Assembly: GCA_947095535.1 (NCBI GenBank)
Contig: OX352772.1
Location: 276,468,336-276,532,335, forward strand
Direction: 5' to 3'
Source: Poecilobothrus nobilitatus
Taxonomy: Eukaryota; Arthropoda; Insecta; Diptera; Dolichopodidae
DNA: 64,000 nt
Shown: positions 22,339 to 35,039 of the stretch, piece by piece
How the letters are laid out: each line of letters starts with the position of its first letter
Position numbering within the stretch: the first letter of the stretch is position 1
Notes under the pieces: generated by a model
What the model saw: the letters and a program-made list of their open reading frames with translations, nothing else
The model's database searches: none
Told to the model about the DNA's origin: nothing
Translations under genes and position numbers: made by a program

Positions 22339-24480
22339 TTAAAAATTTTCATGCACAAATTTAACAAGTAATTTATAAAAACAATTAATATTTCTTTCTC
22401 CTTTGATGTTATTTGGTAGACCGTTGAACATTTGCAGACCCCTATACATTAATGAGTTTTGCGTTGTCACTTTGTTGAACCTTGATACTCTAAAATTTTC
22501 TCCTCCCCGAAGGTTATAAGGTTGGCAGTCACTCACTCTCTGTAAATTTCTTGTCAGGTAAGATGGCAGCATGTTGTACTTTAATTTAAATATGAAAAGG
22601 AGTACTCTAAAGTACACTCTTTGCCTAACATTCATCCAACATAATGTTTGTAACATTTGGTTTATTGGTGGTAGCGAGTTACTTTTTAGTATTAATCTCA
22701 TAGCCTTATTTTGGAGAATCTGCATTCTTGAGAATTGTTCTAAGGAACATGAAAAGATTATCGTAGCACAATAGTCAAAATGAGGCAAGATCAATGCGTT
22801 GTACAATATTTTTGCTGTTGCTTTTGAAATACCATTCCTAATTCTTCTCATGAATCCAATCTTCTTAGATATTTTGTTACATATGTTATTCAGGTGCTGA
22901 TCAAATTTCAGTTTGTTGTCAATTATTATTCCCAAATATTTAATATTTTGAACAACTTCGATTGTATCATTATTAATTCGAATGTCAATAGCTGCATTCC
23001 TCAGGTTCACGCCCATGCATTTGGTTTTTGATGTATTTAACTTCAGTTTGTTCATATCTAGCCATTTACTCAGCTCCTCCAGATCAGCATTTAGATTTGC
23101 AACAATATTTTGGACATTTTTCCCACTAATATACACCAAACAATCATCCGCAAACAACGCTATACGACAAAATTTTAAGACACGTACAATATCATTGATA
23201 TAAATTAAAAACAAAATTACGCCTAAAACAGATCCTTGCGGAACTCCAAGATCCACAGCCCTCCTGCTCGACAAACTTCCATTAACCCGCGTAATCTGTG
23301 TTCTACCAGAAAGGTACGATTGAAACCACTTCAGTTCAGTATCACGCACACCATAAGCTTTAAGTTTACTTAGTAATATCTTTCTATCTAACGTTTCAAA
23401 GGCACGTTTGAAGTCTAGAAACACAGCTACAACACAATCGCCAGCGTCCGCTAATTTTTTCCATTCAAACGTAACCCAATTTAGGGCAGTTTCACACGAG
23501 TAATCTTTACGAAATCCTGATTGTTCCATTACAAACATGCTATTTGATTCCATATATTTTTCCAATTGTTCAGCCACAACTTTTTCTAGTAGTTTTTCAT
23601 GTAAAGAAAGCATATTAATTGGACGCATATCTTCTGCTTTTTTGCTGTTCTTAATTTTCGGTACCGGAATAACCATAGACTCTTTCCAAGAGTCTGGAAC
23701 GATACCATTCTGCAATGACTTGTTTATAATTGTCACTAACACAGGACCAAGTATATCAAATGCATCCTCCAGCATTATTTTACTAAATCCTATACAATCT
23801 TTTTTATTGTTCATATTTTTAACAATAATTTTCAGTTTATTTTCATTTGTTTCTTCGAAGTAAAATTGCCTACTTTGTGTGGGGACAATTGACTCATATT
23901 CTATTTGCGGAATACTTTCATTAATTTCTTTTATACTAATAATGAAGTACCGATTTAAGGAGTCTGCTATGTTAATATCGTTATTAATGACATTATTATT
24001 TATTATAACTTCACTTAATTTATTTTTATGAATGTTATTCAGAACTAGGCTTTTAATGGTTTTCCATAGTTCCTTCTGATTATTCGCACTATTTGATATT
24101 TCATTTCTTATATAGCTGTCTTTGGTTTTAATTACTTCCTGTTTGTAGAAGTTTCTAATACTCTTATATTCTGCCCAAATTGCCCTATTTCCACTACTGT
24201 ACACTGCTCGCATATAACTATTAATTTTCTCGTTTTTCAGATACCGTAAATATTCATTAAACCAACCCGGCATCTTGTTTAATGATGTCAGCTGTTTGCA
24301 AACTGTTATCTTTTCAATAGACTTTCTCAGTTTATCTTCAAAATGTATTGCTATTTCATTTAAACTAGTATTTAACTGTAAGCCCTGAAAATCCATTGCA
24401 TTTAATATTTGTATATATTTTCCTTTATCGTATCTTATACTTTTTACTTCTTCTATCTTATTTTCATATTTTCTATTCAA
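22339..24480 (-). pseudogene. LINE ORF2 without endonuclease: reverse transcriptase
   Basis: 713 residues open without a stop. The linker region (PGWFNEYLRYLKNEKINSYM) precedes the RT with WKESMVIPVPK, MRPINMLSLHEKLLEKVV, EQSGFRKDYSCETALN, VVAVFLDFKRAFETLDR, LGVPQGSVLG and the catalytic IALFADDCLVYISG at about residue 440. A thumb and C-terminal domain follow (KYLGIIIDNKLKFDQHL, HFDYCATIIF, RMQILQNKAMRLIL). The RT motifs look intact, but no EN domain precedes them, so the copy cannot be autonomous. It belongs to the Jockey/CR1/L2-like non-LTR group; clade not assigned. Confidence 0.87.
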
Positions 24481-24482
24481 AT

Positions 24483-25133
24483 TTATTTTAATTTGAAATT
24501 TCTCAAATTAAATTTCTGATCAATTAAAATCCCAATTTCTGTTTCCGCCACATTTTTAAAATTCTCAAAAGACTCTTCATTATCACAATTAACAATAATC
24601 GCACCACTTTTCCTTCCTTGCCATGATGAGACTTTAATATTATTTACGACCGGATCAATTTTGGTTTTCACATCATTTGTCGTTATCTTTGCTTCTTGTT
24701 TATTTTTTGGTACGACAATAAGAGCTGGCAATTTTTTTTTAACTATATCTGAAAAAGTTTCTGAACTCTTCTTATTCATTATAGTTGGCAACTCTATTTC
24801 TTCATTATTAATTAGTACATTTTTTATTTCAGAACATATATTTTCATTCGATGACTGTGCATTTTTTATTTCATCACAAATTTTGTTTGCTTGGCTTTTG
24901 AAGACCTCAGTGAAACTATTCATTTTACCAATTTCTATTTCCTGTGCTATTTTAAATTTTTCTATTCTATCAGCATACTTATTTTCAACAGCTTCCAGCA
25001 ATTTTTTTATTTCAAATTCGTTAGTCTTTAACGATTCTTCAAATGCCTTTTTATACTCTAATAATTGCGCACGGTTCTTTTCAACACTAATATTAATATT
25101 GTTTATTGCCTCGTCCAAATTTTTCATATACAT
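24483..25133 (-). pseudogene. LINE ORF1 (Gag-like), C-terminally deleted
   Basis: From the ATG at 25133 the frame encodes a long helical, probably coiled-coil region (NLDEAINNINISVEKNRAQL and on), then a Pro/Lys linker (LPALIVVPKNKQEAK), then the start of the LINE ORF1 RRM-like fold (VSSWQGRKSGAIIVNCDNEE). It ends after RNFKLK, where zinc knuckles should follow. The 60 residues before this ATG in the same frame are satellite sequence and not part of the protein. Confidence 0.65.
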
Positions 25134-25280
25134 GAAGTTGGTTTTGGAGATAATCTCATTTGCTCTGGTGCTCGTTCGGAAGCTTCCAAAATCCAAACCC
25201 ATGGACGAAATCCTCTTAAATTTCAGAGACATAAATCGAACGGGAAGGAACATCATTGTACAAAATTTAAAGGTTCTATC

Positions 25281-25299
25281 AGAGACTACATAGAGATGT
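25281..25299. repeat. Left terminal inverted repeat of the P-like element
   Basis: AGAGACTACATAGAGATGT, identical in reverse complement to 37072-37090. Imperfect similarity continues to about 25318. Preceded by the direct repeat GGTTCTATC. Confidence 0.85.
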
Positions 25300-26039
25300 C
25301 CAAATGGCAACAAAAATGTTTAGATGTCGCTACAATATCGATTATCGTCGCTACAGTCTCATTTTTCAACTTTTTTTTTTAAAGTTTCTTAAAGCAAGTT
25401 TTGGTCTCGGATATTTTTTTTTTTCATATATGTACATAAATGAACTTTCGTATGATTGGTATGGATGATAGAAATAACAAGTATAAATATGATCATATGA
25501 TATCAGATGACATATGTGAATATGAATATGATCATATGATATCAGATGACATGTTATGATATACATGATCTGATCAGTATCTAATATAATTTTTATATTA
25601 TATATGCATTATGCCATATTATGCATTTATATTACTTGAACCAGCTTGCCTACATGCTTATTAAATTGTGAAAGTGTGTGTGAATCAAAATTAAATATAA
25701 ATAGAAATACACATAAATACTATCGGCACTTTTTATATATGTATTTCAATATGATTCAAAAATTCAGAACAAAATAAATTAGAACATAAAAATTTCAAAA
25801 TAAAATATAAAATAAAAATTTTTATTTACATAAAATAAAATAAAAATAAAAAAACCATTAATAATTTCTTCATGGCATAATCTGTAACTGAAACGAAACT
25901 CCAAAATAAATTCAATTAAAATATTTACAATATTTGCAATATAACACAAAATAATGTTAGATAAATATCTTACCAGAATCTTACCTAATTTTATATTTTT
26001 CCTTTTCCTAATTTTACCAAAATAAAAAAGAGTGTGCCT

Positions 26040-26510
26040 CTAATTGGTTGAAAAATTTCGGACAGACAAACAACGGAGAGACGAAAAGAAGAAAGAAAAA
26101 AAAATTTATTTAACAGAGTAAATAGAGTGAGAAAATCATATGAGAAAAAGTTCAAGAGAAATGTATAGAGAATAATAAATAAGAAAAAGTTCAACAGAAA
26201 CCTATCTATTTCGGACAGACAAACAACGGACACACGAAAAGAAGAAGAAAAAAAATATATTTAACAGAATAAACAGAGTGAGAAAAACATTTGAGAAAAA
26301 GTTCAAGAGAAATCTATAGAGAATAATAAATAAGAAAAAGTTCAACAGAAACCTATCTTTTTCGGACAGACAAACAACGGACACACGAAAACAAGAAGAA
26401 AAAAAATATATTTAACAGAATTAACAGAGTGAGAAAATCATATGAGAAAAAGTTCAAAAGAAATCTATAGAGAATAATAAATAAGAAAAAGTTCAACAGA
26501 ATCTATAAAA
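26040..26510. repeat. Minisatellite in the P-like element, unit about 152 bases
   Basis: Three units begin with TTTCGGACAGACAAACAACGG (near 26057, 26209 and 26360) and continue with an ACAGAGTGAGAAAA phrase and AATAATAAATAAGAAAAAGT. It lies between the transposase 3' end and the left terminus of the element. Confidence 0.8.
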
Positions 26511-26580
26511 AAAAAAAAAATTATTTGTCTGACTTTTTCACCTTTGGCACTATACCGTAAACAACTTGTAATCGTTGTCA

Positions 26581-29500
26581 TTATTTATGCAAAATGTTTT
26601 TCGTTTTTTGTGCTTTCTTAGTGTTTTTTTCGGGATTTTGCTTTTTTCTTTCTTTCGGCATTTTACTCTTTTCATTTTTCCGAGATTTTCTTATAGTTTG
26701 TATTCTTTCTTCATGCCAAACGCTTTTTTTTCTAAGCAGCACGAGGACCATGAAATCCAAAATGATTTTACGATGCTCCAAACAACTTTTATTCATAGGA
26801 TCAAACCAGAATGGAAATTCTTTATTGGTGACCGAAATACATTTATCAATAATTAAACTCTTAATATTGGGACTATGGGAATAATGGAGAAAAATTTCTT
26901 TAAAAACATTAGTTTGAAGTTCAGTTATTTTGTAGAATATTTCTGTAGGAGCTACTAAAGGGTTATTATCCGTATTTTCGTCAAATGATTTGTAAATTTA
27001 AAGTAACTCAGAAACGCAATTTAAATTAGAAGAAGATTTAATCATTTGTTTTGAACATAAATTACAAGAATATCCTAATTTTTTAAATAATTTAAAAATG
27101 CAATATCCTGCGAAATACCTAACAGAAGAATCGGAAATGTTTTCTATTTTGAAATATTCAGATACCAAACTACTCTTTTGTGGATTAATACTACTAGGGG
27201 TTGGAATATTTTCAAATGTTTCTACATCTTTAGAATCAATACCATTTTCTTCGGTAATGGTTGCCCAATCAATTTCTAAAATAGAATCGCTATCTTCCTT
27301 ACAATTTGAAAATTTGTTAGAATTGATTAGTTTTAAACTTACTATTTTTGTGTATATAGTACTGAATTCAAAGGAACCCAGATGTCCTTTTATTGGTATT
27401 TCTAGATCGAACGTGAGAAAAAAAATTCTCAAGGGGATCTTGGTTAAATCTTCGAGCATTTATTTTTGGAATTTTATATTTTGAAATTAAATCATTTGAC
27501 AACTGTACTATTAAAGAAATTGTTTTTACCATACCATCGAAGCAATAAATTTTCTTTGTTTTTATTGTAGGAGCAATCTGAGAGACATAAATTTTCATTT
27601 CATTTAAAAATTCGAAATCGTTAAGAGAAATAGAAGGACGTCCGTTGAGCATATTAAACAAATGGTCAATTTTTCTCAAAAACTTTGCAGTATTACTTAC
27701 GATTTGTTTATTATGCTCACTAAATACTTCCTTTTGCACTAACACTTCGATTCCCGCAGCAACACTTCTGGAAAATATTTGTGTTGCTAATTTCACAGAC
27801 ATTTTTTGAAAACTATTACGTTTTATATGTGCCTCCGAAAGTTTTGGACACATACGAGTGAAATTTGTTGAGTCATGGGCATAAAGAATTCTAATAATCG
27901 ACCAACTAACTCGACCATCGGGAGTATTTAAATCATAAGAAATTAATCTATTTCTAAAAGATTTTATTAAATGGGGCATATCAAAACCTAAATAAACTTT
28001 TTTATCTTTATATATAAGATGGGACAATTGACTAAGTTTCGAATGTAAATTTGTATTGGTCGTACTCTGGTCACAAGTAATTGCGCTTACATTTACACCG
28101 AAATTTTCACAGATATCAATGCATTTGAAAATGTTTTTTTCTAAAATTTCTCTTGGACAAGAGTCACCAGTCACAATGTAAAAAAGGGGTATTTTAAAAT
28201 ATCCTAATATACTTCGAATTAAAAAAACACATAGGTGTTTTGCAGGAAGATCAACCCTATCACCATTACCGTAATCAACGTATCCATCTATTTGATCAAT
28301 GACTTCGTTATATACAAATTTTTGTTGTATCGCCATTTCATCAAATATTAAGGTCACTTCTTTTTCCATGGGGGATAATGTACTTAAATATTCTTTAATT
28401 TTATTTAAAATATTAATATCACACCCTGGCTGTACCGACTTTATAGGCATTCAATTATAGAGAGAATTTTTATGAGGTAAATTTAACTTTAAATTGTCTC
28501 TAATAAAGCGATATGTTGCAGCACTATTTTAAAATAAATTCCTTGAGCTAACCATCTTTGATGTTCATTATACCGACTTGATTTACTTAAAATCATTTCT
28601 GCAAAATGTTTTGAATTTTCTAATTTATATTTGGGTCCTTTACTCGACATATATAATTTTTTAAAATTGCGTGCTGCCCGAGTTGCCTTATAAAGCTCTT
28701 TGTTAGCTAATTTTAATTTTTTTTTTAAAGAATTTATTTGAAACTCAAGTTCGGAATTTTTGTTTTCATAAAATTTTAAATTTTCACTACACTTTTGAGA
28801 ACACGTTCTTTCGCTAACATTGGGAAAGAGAGGTGGGTAATATTTAGAATCATTATTTAATTCTTCAAGAGTAAAATTGATTTTATCCTGAGTTTTTGAT
28901 TTTAAACCGTGAATTCTAGATGCAGTAAAGCAATTAAAATTATATAAGGAAGAATCTGAGCTATTAGCATCAAAGGTGGCATTTCCTCTACAATCAAGCA
29001 TATTAGTATTTTTATGGTCTGATCTCTTATTAATATTGCTTGGCTTTGAATGAATTTTATTCTTATCCATAAAAGGGACAGCACTCTTGTTTAAATTACC
29101 TTTTAGTGTAAAGTCCAGTTCCAGAAAATGGTTACTGCAAATATACTTCTTTGCAACTATGAAAGGTTGACATATTTCTCTCCACAAATTGTAGCTATTA
29201 TTATTATTAAAATATTAACAGAATAAATATTAATCTGATTATAATTCATTTTATTTCTGTTTTCTTATACATACATATGTATGTACATAAATAACTACTT
29301 ATTTCTTGTAAATAAATAAATTTTTAATTTTCATAAGTAATTTCATTTTATATCCTTTTTTTCTTATATAAATAACCAGAAATAACTAATAATTAAAGAC
29401 TGGAAGTTGTATTAAAAAATTTGAAAAGTGCATGCAAATGTGCATTTTAAAACTAAGAAATATGTATGTCCTTAAACATGATCTTTAAAACAAAAAAAAT

Positions 29501-29886
29501 GCATTTATACGCAAATCAATCTTAAACATCGTAAAATACATACATACATATGTAGTTTGATACACCTAAAAACAAAATCATTTTTCCATATAAAAATAAA
29601 AGTAATTTTTTCAGTTACTCAGTTCGGTTCAGATTTCAAAAAAGGCTATAAAAAACGGCAGGAAACTACTTCCATTTCCTACTGAGATACTCTGATACTA
29701 CCGTTATATTGTATATACATATGTACATAATATAAATGAAATAATATTTGTAAATAATTATTCTTACCGCTTAATTAATCTTGGAAATTTAAAAAATTTC
29801 CTTTCTTTACAATCTGTGTTTTTTGCTTTATAGTTGGATATACAGCATTTTATTGTCCAACTTTTAACTGAACTCATATTGCTCAT
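26581..29886 (-). pseudogene. P-element / THAP9-like transposase, two exons, several breaks
   Basis: Exon 1 (29886-29768) starts MSNMSS and holds the first half of a THAP finger (KCCISNYKAKN, FFKFPRLIKR). It ends AAGCG|GTAAGA. After a 573-base intron, exon 2 starts at 29194 behind ATAATAATAG and, in frame, completes the THAP (YICSNHFLELDFTLKGN, SAVPF). A coiled coil follows (about 28820-28700), then the RNase H-like core: LIFDEMAIQQKFVYNE, then an ITCDQSTTN motif and RFNQDPLENFFSHVRS. The C-terminus includes YFAGYCIFKLFKKLGYSC and HRKIILDFMV. Breaks: a frameshift near 28525, a TGA at 28451-28453 (Trp expected), a frameshift near 27370 and a TAA at 26998-27000. Confidence 0.87.
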
Positions 29887-30401
29887 AATTTAGTTTTACT
29901 CAAATTATTTAATTAAATTTAATTAAAATTTTACTGATTTTACCAAATTTTACACTTTACAACAATACAAAATTTTTGTAGGAAGTTAACTTTACATAAA
30001 AAATGTAAAAACATTTAAAAAAAACCGTCAGTTCTAATAATTTCAAATCAATAGCAGATAAATTAGAAAAAATCTTTCTGAGTGACCATACCAACCATAC
30101 ATTATTAATAATATTACTTCTTGTTGACTCTTTTTTTATTTTAAAACAAAAATACCTAATAACTATCTGATAATATATAATCAGATATAATCATATAATA
30201 TCAGATTATATTAAAACATGAGTTTTAATAACTATATTTTATAAGAAAAATTTGAAAAAGAAAACAAGGTAAGAAGGGTAAAAATAATTTCAATAAATAC
30301 GTAATGAAATTTAGTCATAGAAAAAGCAGAAAAAGTTATTTTACTTAGTGTATAGATATTAAATAATGGAACAAAAATATTTAAATCTGTTTATAAATAT
30401 A

Positions 30402-32003
30402 ACGAGGAAGAATACAGTTGCTTTTGTCAACTCTTAGATACCCGTACGAACCGTTAGTATGTTCACAGCCTGTCACTCTGCTCACAATATTATTTTTTTA
30501 ATATTTTAGTATTTTAAAATAATTTGGGTGAATTTTATAATTTCTAGAACTATGGGTTGTACATATATTCAAACTATATGTTTATATGTACATTCTTCAA
30601 AAGCAGATTCTAACCTTTCACATAACGATTATTAATCCAAAACTTTTCCAAATATTCTATGGTACCATTTAATACTAAGCGGTAAATGTATATTAAATTT
30701 ACTTAGTACAAAATAGTAAATATAATTTTAAATATTATACTATATTATATTTAAATATTCCATTGACAGAATAATTTCTTATAAGTACAATAAAATACAT
30801 ATATGTATGTAAATACGGCGCTATATAATATACATATATACTCTTATCATTCATTCACTAGTGACATATACGATATGTAAATAAACATAATATTATATAA
30901 GTATGTATATATATCAATATCATATAAATAAAAATTCTTCAAGCAACCGTTATGTTGTTTATTTATTTACAGTTTTTTGTACTACGCATTATATCCTCAA
31001 CAATTTCAAATTATCGAGTAAAACAAAATGGAAAAAATTCGTTTTAAAGAAATTTGTTAGAAAATTTTAAAAAATCAAGTAACACTTTCGTCAATTATAA
31101 AGTAACCCTATATTATTAAAAAAAGTTGTTAACAGAAATAAGAGTATAATGTTGAAGCTTTAATTTTTGTGTATTACTTCAAAAAAATTTTAACAGGTGT
31201 TCAAGTTACAGGTGTTTAAAAATAGGAAATTTTCAGTTTTTGACCCCTTACAGCTCCTAAACGGGGGGTGATACAAAAAAAATTTCTGAGATGACTCATA
31301 CTTATTTTCAAAGATCTAACTTTTGTCAAAATTTCAAGTTTCCAACTTAAACCGTTTAGAAGATAGAAGGGTTAAAGGATTTTGCAAAATTTTAGTTTCG
31401 CATAACGGTAAATTAAGATACCGTATGCCACCTCTATATATTAATTGTATACATACTTTTAAAGCTAATAAAAGTAGTAATCGTTTGGCGTTTTCAAAAT
31501 GAAGATATACCTTATACAACTTGTGCTATAACAATTTAAATATAGAGCTTTTTTGAACCTTTGGGGAGCAGTAGCTCCGTAACGGGTGGGGCTACAAAAA
31601 AAGTTATTAAAAATAAAATTAATATTTTGGTGAGATCTATCAGTAGTTAAAATTTCATAGCTCTATTTCAAAAAAAGTGTGGGGATCTAAAAGTTAGGTG
31701 TTCGAGAGCTACCCTAAGGTTTGGTCCAAACTCAACCAAAAAAAATAGGGAACCTACAAATTACTCCCAGAATATTTTGTGTAAATTTCAAGCTTCTAGC
31801 TTTTTTAGTTTTTGAGTTAGCGTGCTGACGGACGGACGGACGGACGGACGGACGGACGGACGGACGGACGGACATGGCTCAAAAGTCTTAGAATTTTTTT
31901 CTGATCCGATCCATACCTTTGAAGGTATATCTAGCTCGCTTATTTCGAGGTGTTACAAACGGAGGAGTAATTTTATTATACCCGATCCTATCGTACGGGT
32001 ATA
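30402..32003. repeat. Left arm of the fold-back element
   Basis: Inverse copy of 35040-36600. Includes a GACG repeat run at 31831-31872, longer than in the other arm, which explains most of the length difference. Confidence 0.82.
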
Positions 32004-32699
32004 AAAATGTTTAGAAGAATTTTAAAGCATTATTTTTTATTTCAGTTATTTTTATTTGATAGGTATATTATATTATCTTCAAAAAATACCCACATATATA
32101 TGTAGGTATACCGTTACCAATATAACAATATGAGTCATGAGATCAAAAAATAAAATAAAATCATAATACAAAAAATTTTGTTACTTTGTTTGTTTGTTTT
32201 TCCCTGAAGTTATAAAGTTAAAAATATTATTAGAAAAAATTCGAACGCCTATATTATTTTATTGCTTTTCTATAAATATTTTTTGTAGTTTATATATTTT
32301 TTTAAATTGCCATTACTTTTGCTGGATACTGTATATTAAATCAGTTAAATCTAGTTAAATAAATAATGCAGTTAAATCAGATGATTTTCATAAAATAGAT
32401 AACATTCATACCATCTGCTACCATAAATATACGATATACCATTTCATACATTCAAAAAATTCTGCTTGTAGTAGTGAAATACTGAATGCATATGAATGAT
32501 AACCTTGAAATTTTTATACCCGTATGAACTATGTTCAAGGGTATAATAAATTTGCCATTACGTTTGTGACACCTTAAAGGAGTCGAGCTAGATATAGTGT
32601 CAAAGGTATGGATCGGCTCAGAATCGAATTCTGAGTCGATTAAGCCATGTACGTCCGTCCGTCCGTCCGTCCGTCCGTCCGTCCGCACGATAACTCAAA

Positions 32700-34990
32700 A
32701 AATAAAGGAGCTAGGGGGCTGAAATTTTTTTTACGTCACTTTTGCAAAATTGTTAGTTTTGCTATTTAAATCCAACATTTTCGGTCGGCGGGTTCGAGTA
32801 GCTGCCATACAACTTCTATCTTTATATAGAAATAACTCAGTATCTATTCAAGCTAGGTTTCTGAAATTTTGCAAATGATGATCAAGTTTTATGGCAACAA
32901 CTTCTGTAAAATTTGGTTGTGCTGGTGCAGCGGGTTCGGGTAGCTGCCATACAACTTCTCCGTTTAAATGAGAATAACTCAGTGTTTATTGAAGCTAGGA
33001 ATCTGAAATTTAGTAAAGAGGTGTCGAGTTACATGCCAACAACTTTTGTAAAATTTGGTTGGTCTAGAGTAGCCGGTTCAGACTTCTTGCACCTCTTGGA
33101 ACCTAATGAAGGTAGGCGTCTGAAATTTTGCAAATGATGATCAAGTTTTATGGCAACAACTTTTGTAAAATTTGGTTGTGGTGGTGCGGCGAGTTCGGGT
33201 AGCTGCCATACAACTTATCCGGTTAAATGAGAATAACTCAGTGTTTATTGAAGCTAGGAATCTGAAATTTAGTAAAGAAGTGTCGATTTATATGCCAACA
33301 ACTTTTGTAAAATTTGGTTGGTCTAGAGCAGCCGGTTCAGGCTTCTTGCACCTCTTGGAAGTTAATAAAGCTAGGCGTCTGAAATCTTGCAAATGATGAT
33401 CAAGTTTTATGGCAACAACTTCTACAAAATTTGGTTGTGCTGGTGCGACGGGTTCGGGTAGCTGCCATACAAAATCTCTTTTTAAATGAAAAGAACTCAG
33501 TGTCCGTCCGCACGATAACTCAAAAAATAGAGGAGCTAGGAGGCTGAAAATTTTTTTACGTCACTTTTGTAAAATTGTTAGTTTTGCTATTTAACTCCAG
33601 CATTTTCTGTCCCCGGATTCGGGTAGCTGCCATACAACGTCTTTCTTTAAATAGAAATAACCCAGTGTCTGTTCAATCTAGGTATCTGAAATTTTGCGAA
33701 TGATGATCAAGTTTTATGGCAACAACTTCTGCAAAATTTGGTTGTGTTGGTGCGACGGGTTCGGGTAGCTGCCATACAACTTCTCTTTTTAAATGAAAAT
33801 AACTCAGTGTCCGTCCGCACGATAACTCAAAAAATAAAGGAGTTAGGAGGCTGAAATTTTTTTACGTCACTTTTACAAAATTGTTAGTTTTGCTATTTAA
33901 CTCCAGCATTTTCTGTCCCCGGGTTCGGGTAGCTGCCATACAACGTCTTTCTTTAAATAGAAATAACCCAGTGTCTGTTCAATCTAGGTATCTGAAATTT
34001 TGCGAATGATGATCAAGTTTTATGGCAACAACTTCTGCAAAATTTGGTTGTGGTGGTGTGACGGGTTCGGGTAGCTGCCATACAAAATCTCTTTTTAAAT
34101 GAAAGAACTCAGTGTCCGTCCGCACTATAACTCAAAAAATAGAGGAGCTAGGAGGCTGAAAATTTTTTTACGTTACTTTTACAAAATTGTTAGTTTTGCT
34201 ATTTAACTCCAGCATTTTCGGCCGCCGGGTTCGAGTAGCTGCCATACAACGTCTTTCTTTAAATGGAAATAACCCAGTGTCTGTTCAATCTAGGTATCTG
34301 CAATTTTGCGAATGATGATCAAGTTTTATGGCAACAACTTCTGCAAAATTTGGTTGTGGTGGTGCGACGGGTTCGGGTTGCTGCCATACAACTTCTCTTT
34401 TTAAATGAAAATAACTCAGTGTTCGTCCGCACGATAACTCAAAAAATAAAGGAGTTAGGAGGCTGAAATTTTTTTTACGTCACTTTTACAAAATTGTTAG
34501 TTTTGCTATTTAACTCCAGCATTTTCTTCCGCCGGGTTCGAGTAGCTGCCATACAACGTCTTTCTTTAAATGGAAATAACCCAGTGTTTATTCAATCTGG
34601 GAATCTGAAATTTTGCAAATGATGATCGAGTTTTATAGCAACAACTACTGTAAAATTTTGTTGTGATGATATGACAGGTTCGGATAGTTGCCATACAACT
34701 TCTCTTTTTAAATGAAAATAACTCAGTGTCTATTGAAGCTAGCTATCTGAAATTTAGTGAAAAAGTGTCGTGTTGCATGCCAAAAACTTTTGTAAAATTT
34801 GAATGGTCTAAAGCAGCCGGTTCAGGCTTTTTGCATTTCTTGGAACTTAGTGAAGCTAGGCGCAATAGATTCGGGTAGCTATCATACAACTCCACAATTT
34901 ACATAAATATATCTCTGTAGTTCGGTACTAAAACTCTGAATGTTTTTAAAAGATGATCAAGTTTTATAGAAACAGGATATATTACGTTCA
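32700..34990. repeat. Tandem repeats in the centre of the fold-back element
   Basis: Repeated phrases such as GGTTCGGGTAGCTGCCATAC, a GATGATCAAGTTTTATGGCAACA phrase and GATAACTCAAAAAATA recur a dozen or so times, with units alternating between about 150 and 260 bases. Just outside, 32515-32690 is a diverged copy of the arm start, with its own CCGT run, and 34985-35039 resembles the arm's outer end. A second related element therefore seems embedded. Confidence 0.8.
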
Positions 34991-35039
34991 TACGGGTATC
35001 CCAGAGTTGACACAGTCTACTCTACTGCACTCTTCCTCG

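Larger units (their letters stand above)
22142..25135 (-). mobile_element. LINE inserted in the satellite, with internal deletion
   Basis: A long T run at 22143-22179 is the poly(A) tail of a minus-strand LINE. The other end at about 25135 coincides with the start of ORF1, so the 5' UTR is gone. Satellite text is interrupted between a TTATATCTT phrase on the left and GTTGGTTTTGGAG on the right, exactly one unit broken in two. ORF1 (25133-24483) runs almost straight into the RT half of ORF2 (24480-22339): the ORF1 C-terminus and the whole endonuclease domain are missing. Confidence 0.85.

Noticed and set aside
25440..25570. Palindromic ATGATCATATGATATCAGATGACAT region as a regulatory site
   Set aside because: Looks like a short tandem duplication of a simple A/T palindrome in the P-like element; nothing ties it to a factor.
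26575..26884. Plus-strand ORFs of Phe/Leu-rich protein
   Set aside because: Antisense of the Lys/Arg-rich C-terminus of the P-like transposase.
32452..34466. Several short ORFs in the fold-back centre with similar peptides (e.g. VVVVRRVRVAAIQL)
   Set aside because: The peptide similarity simply reflects translation of tandem DNA repeats; no start context or domain.
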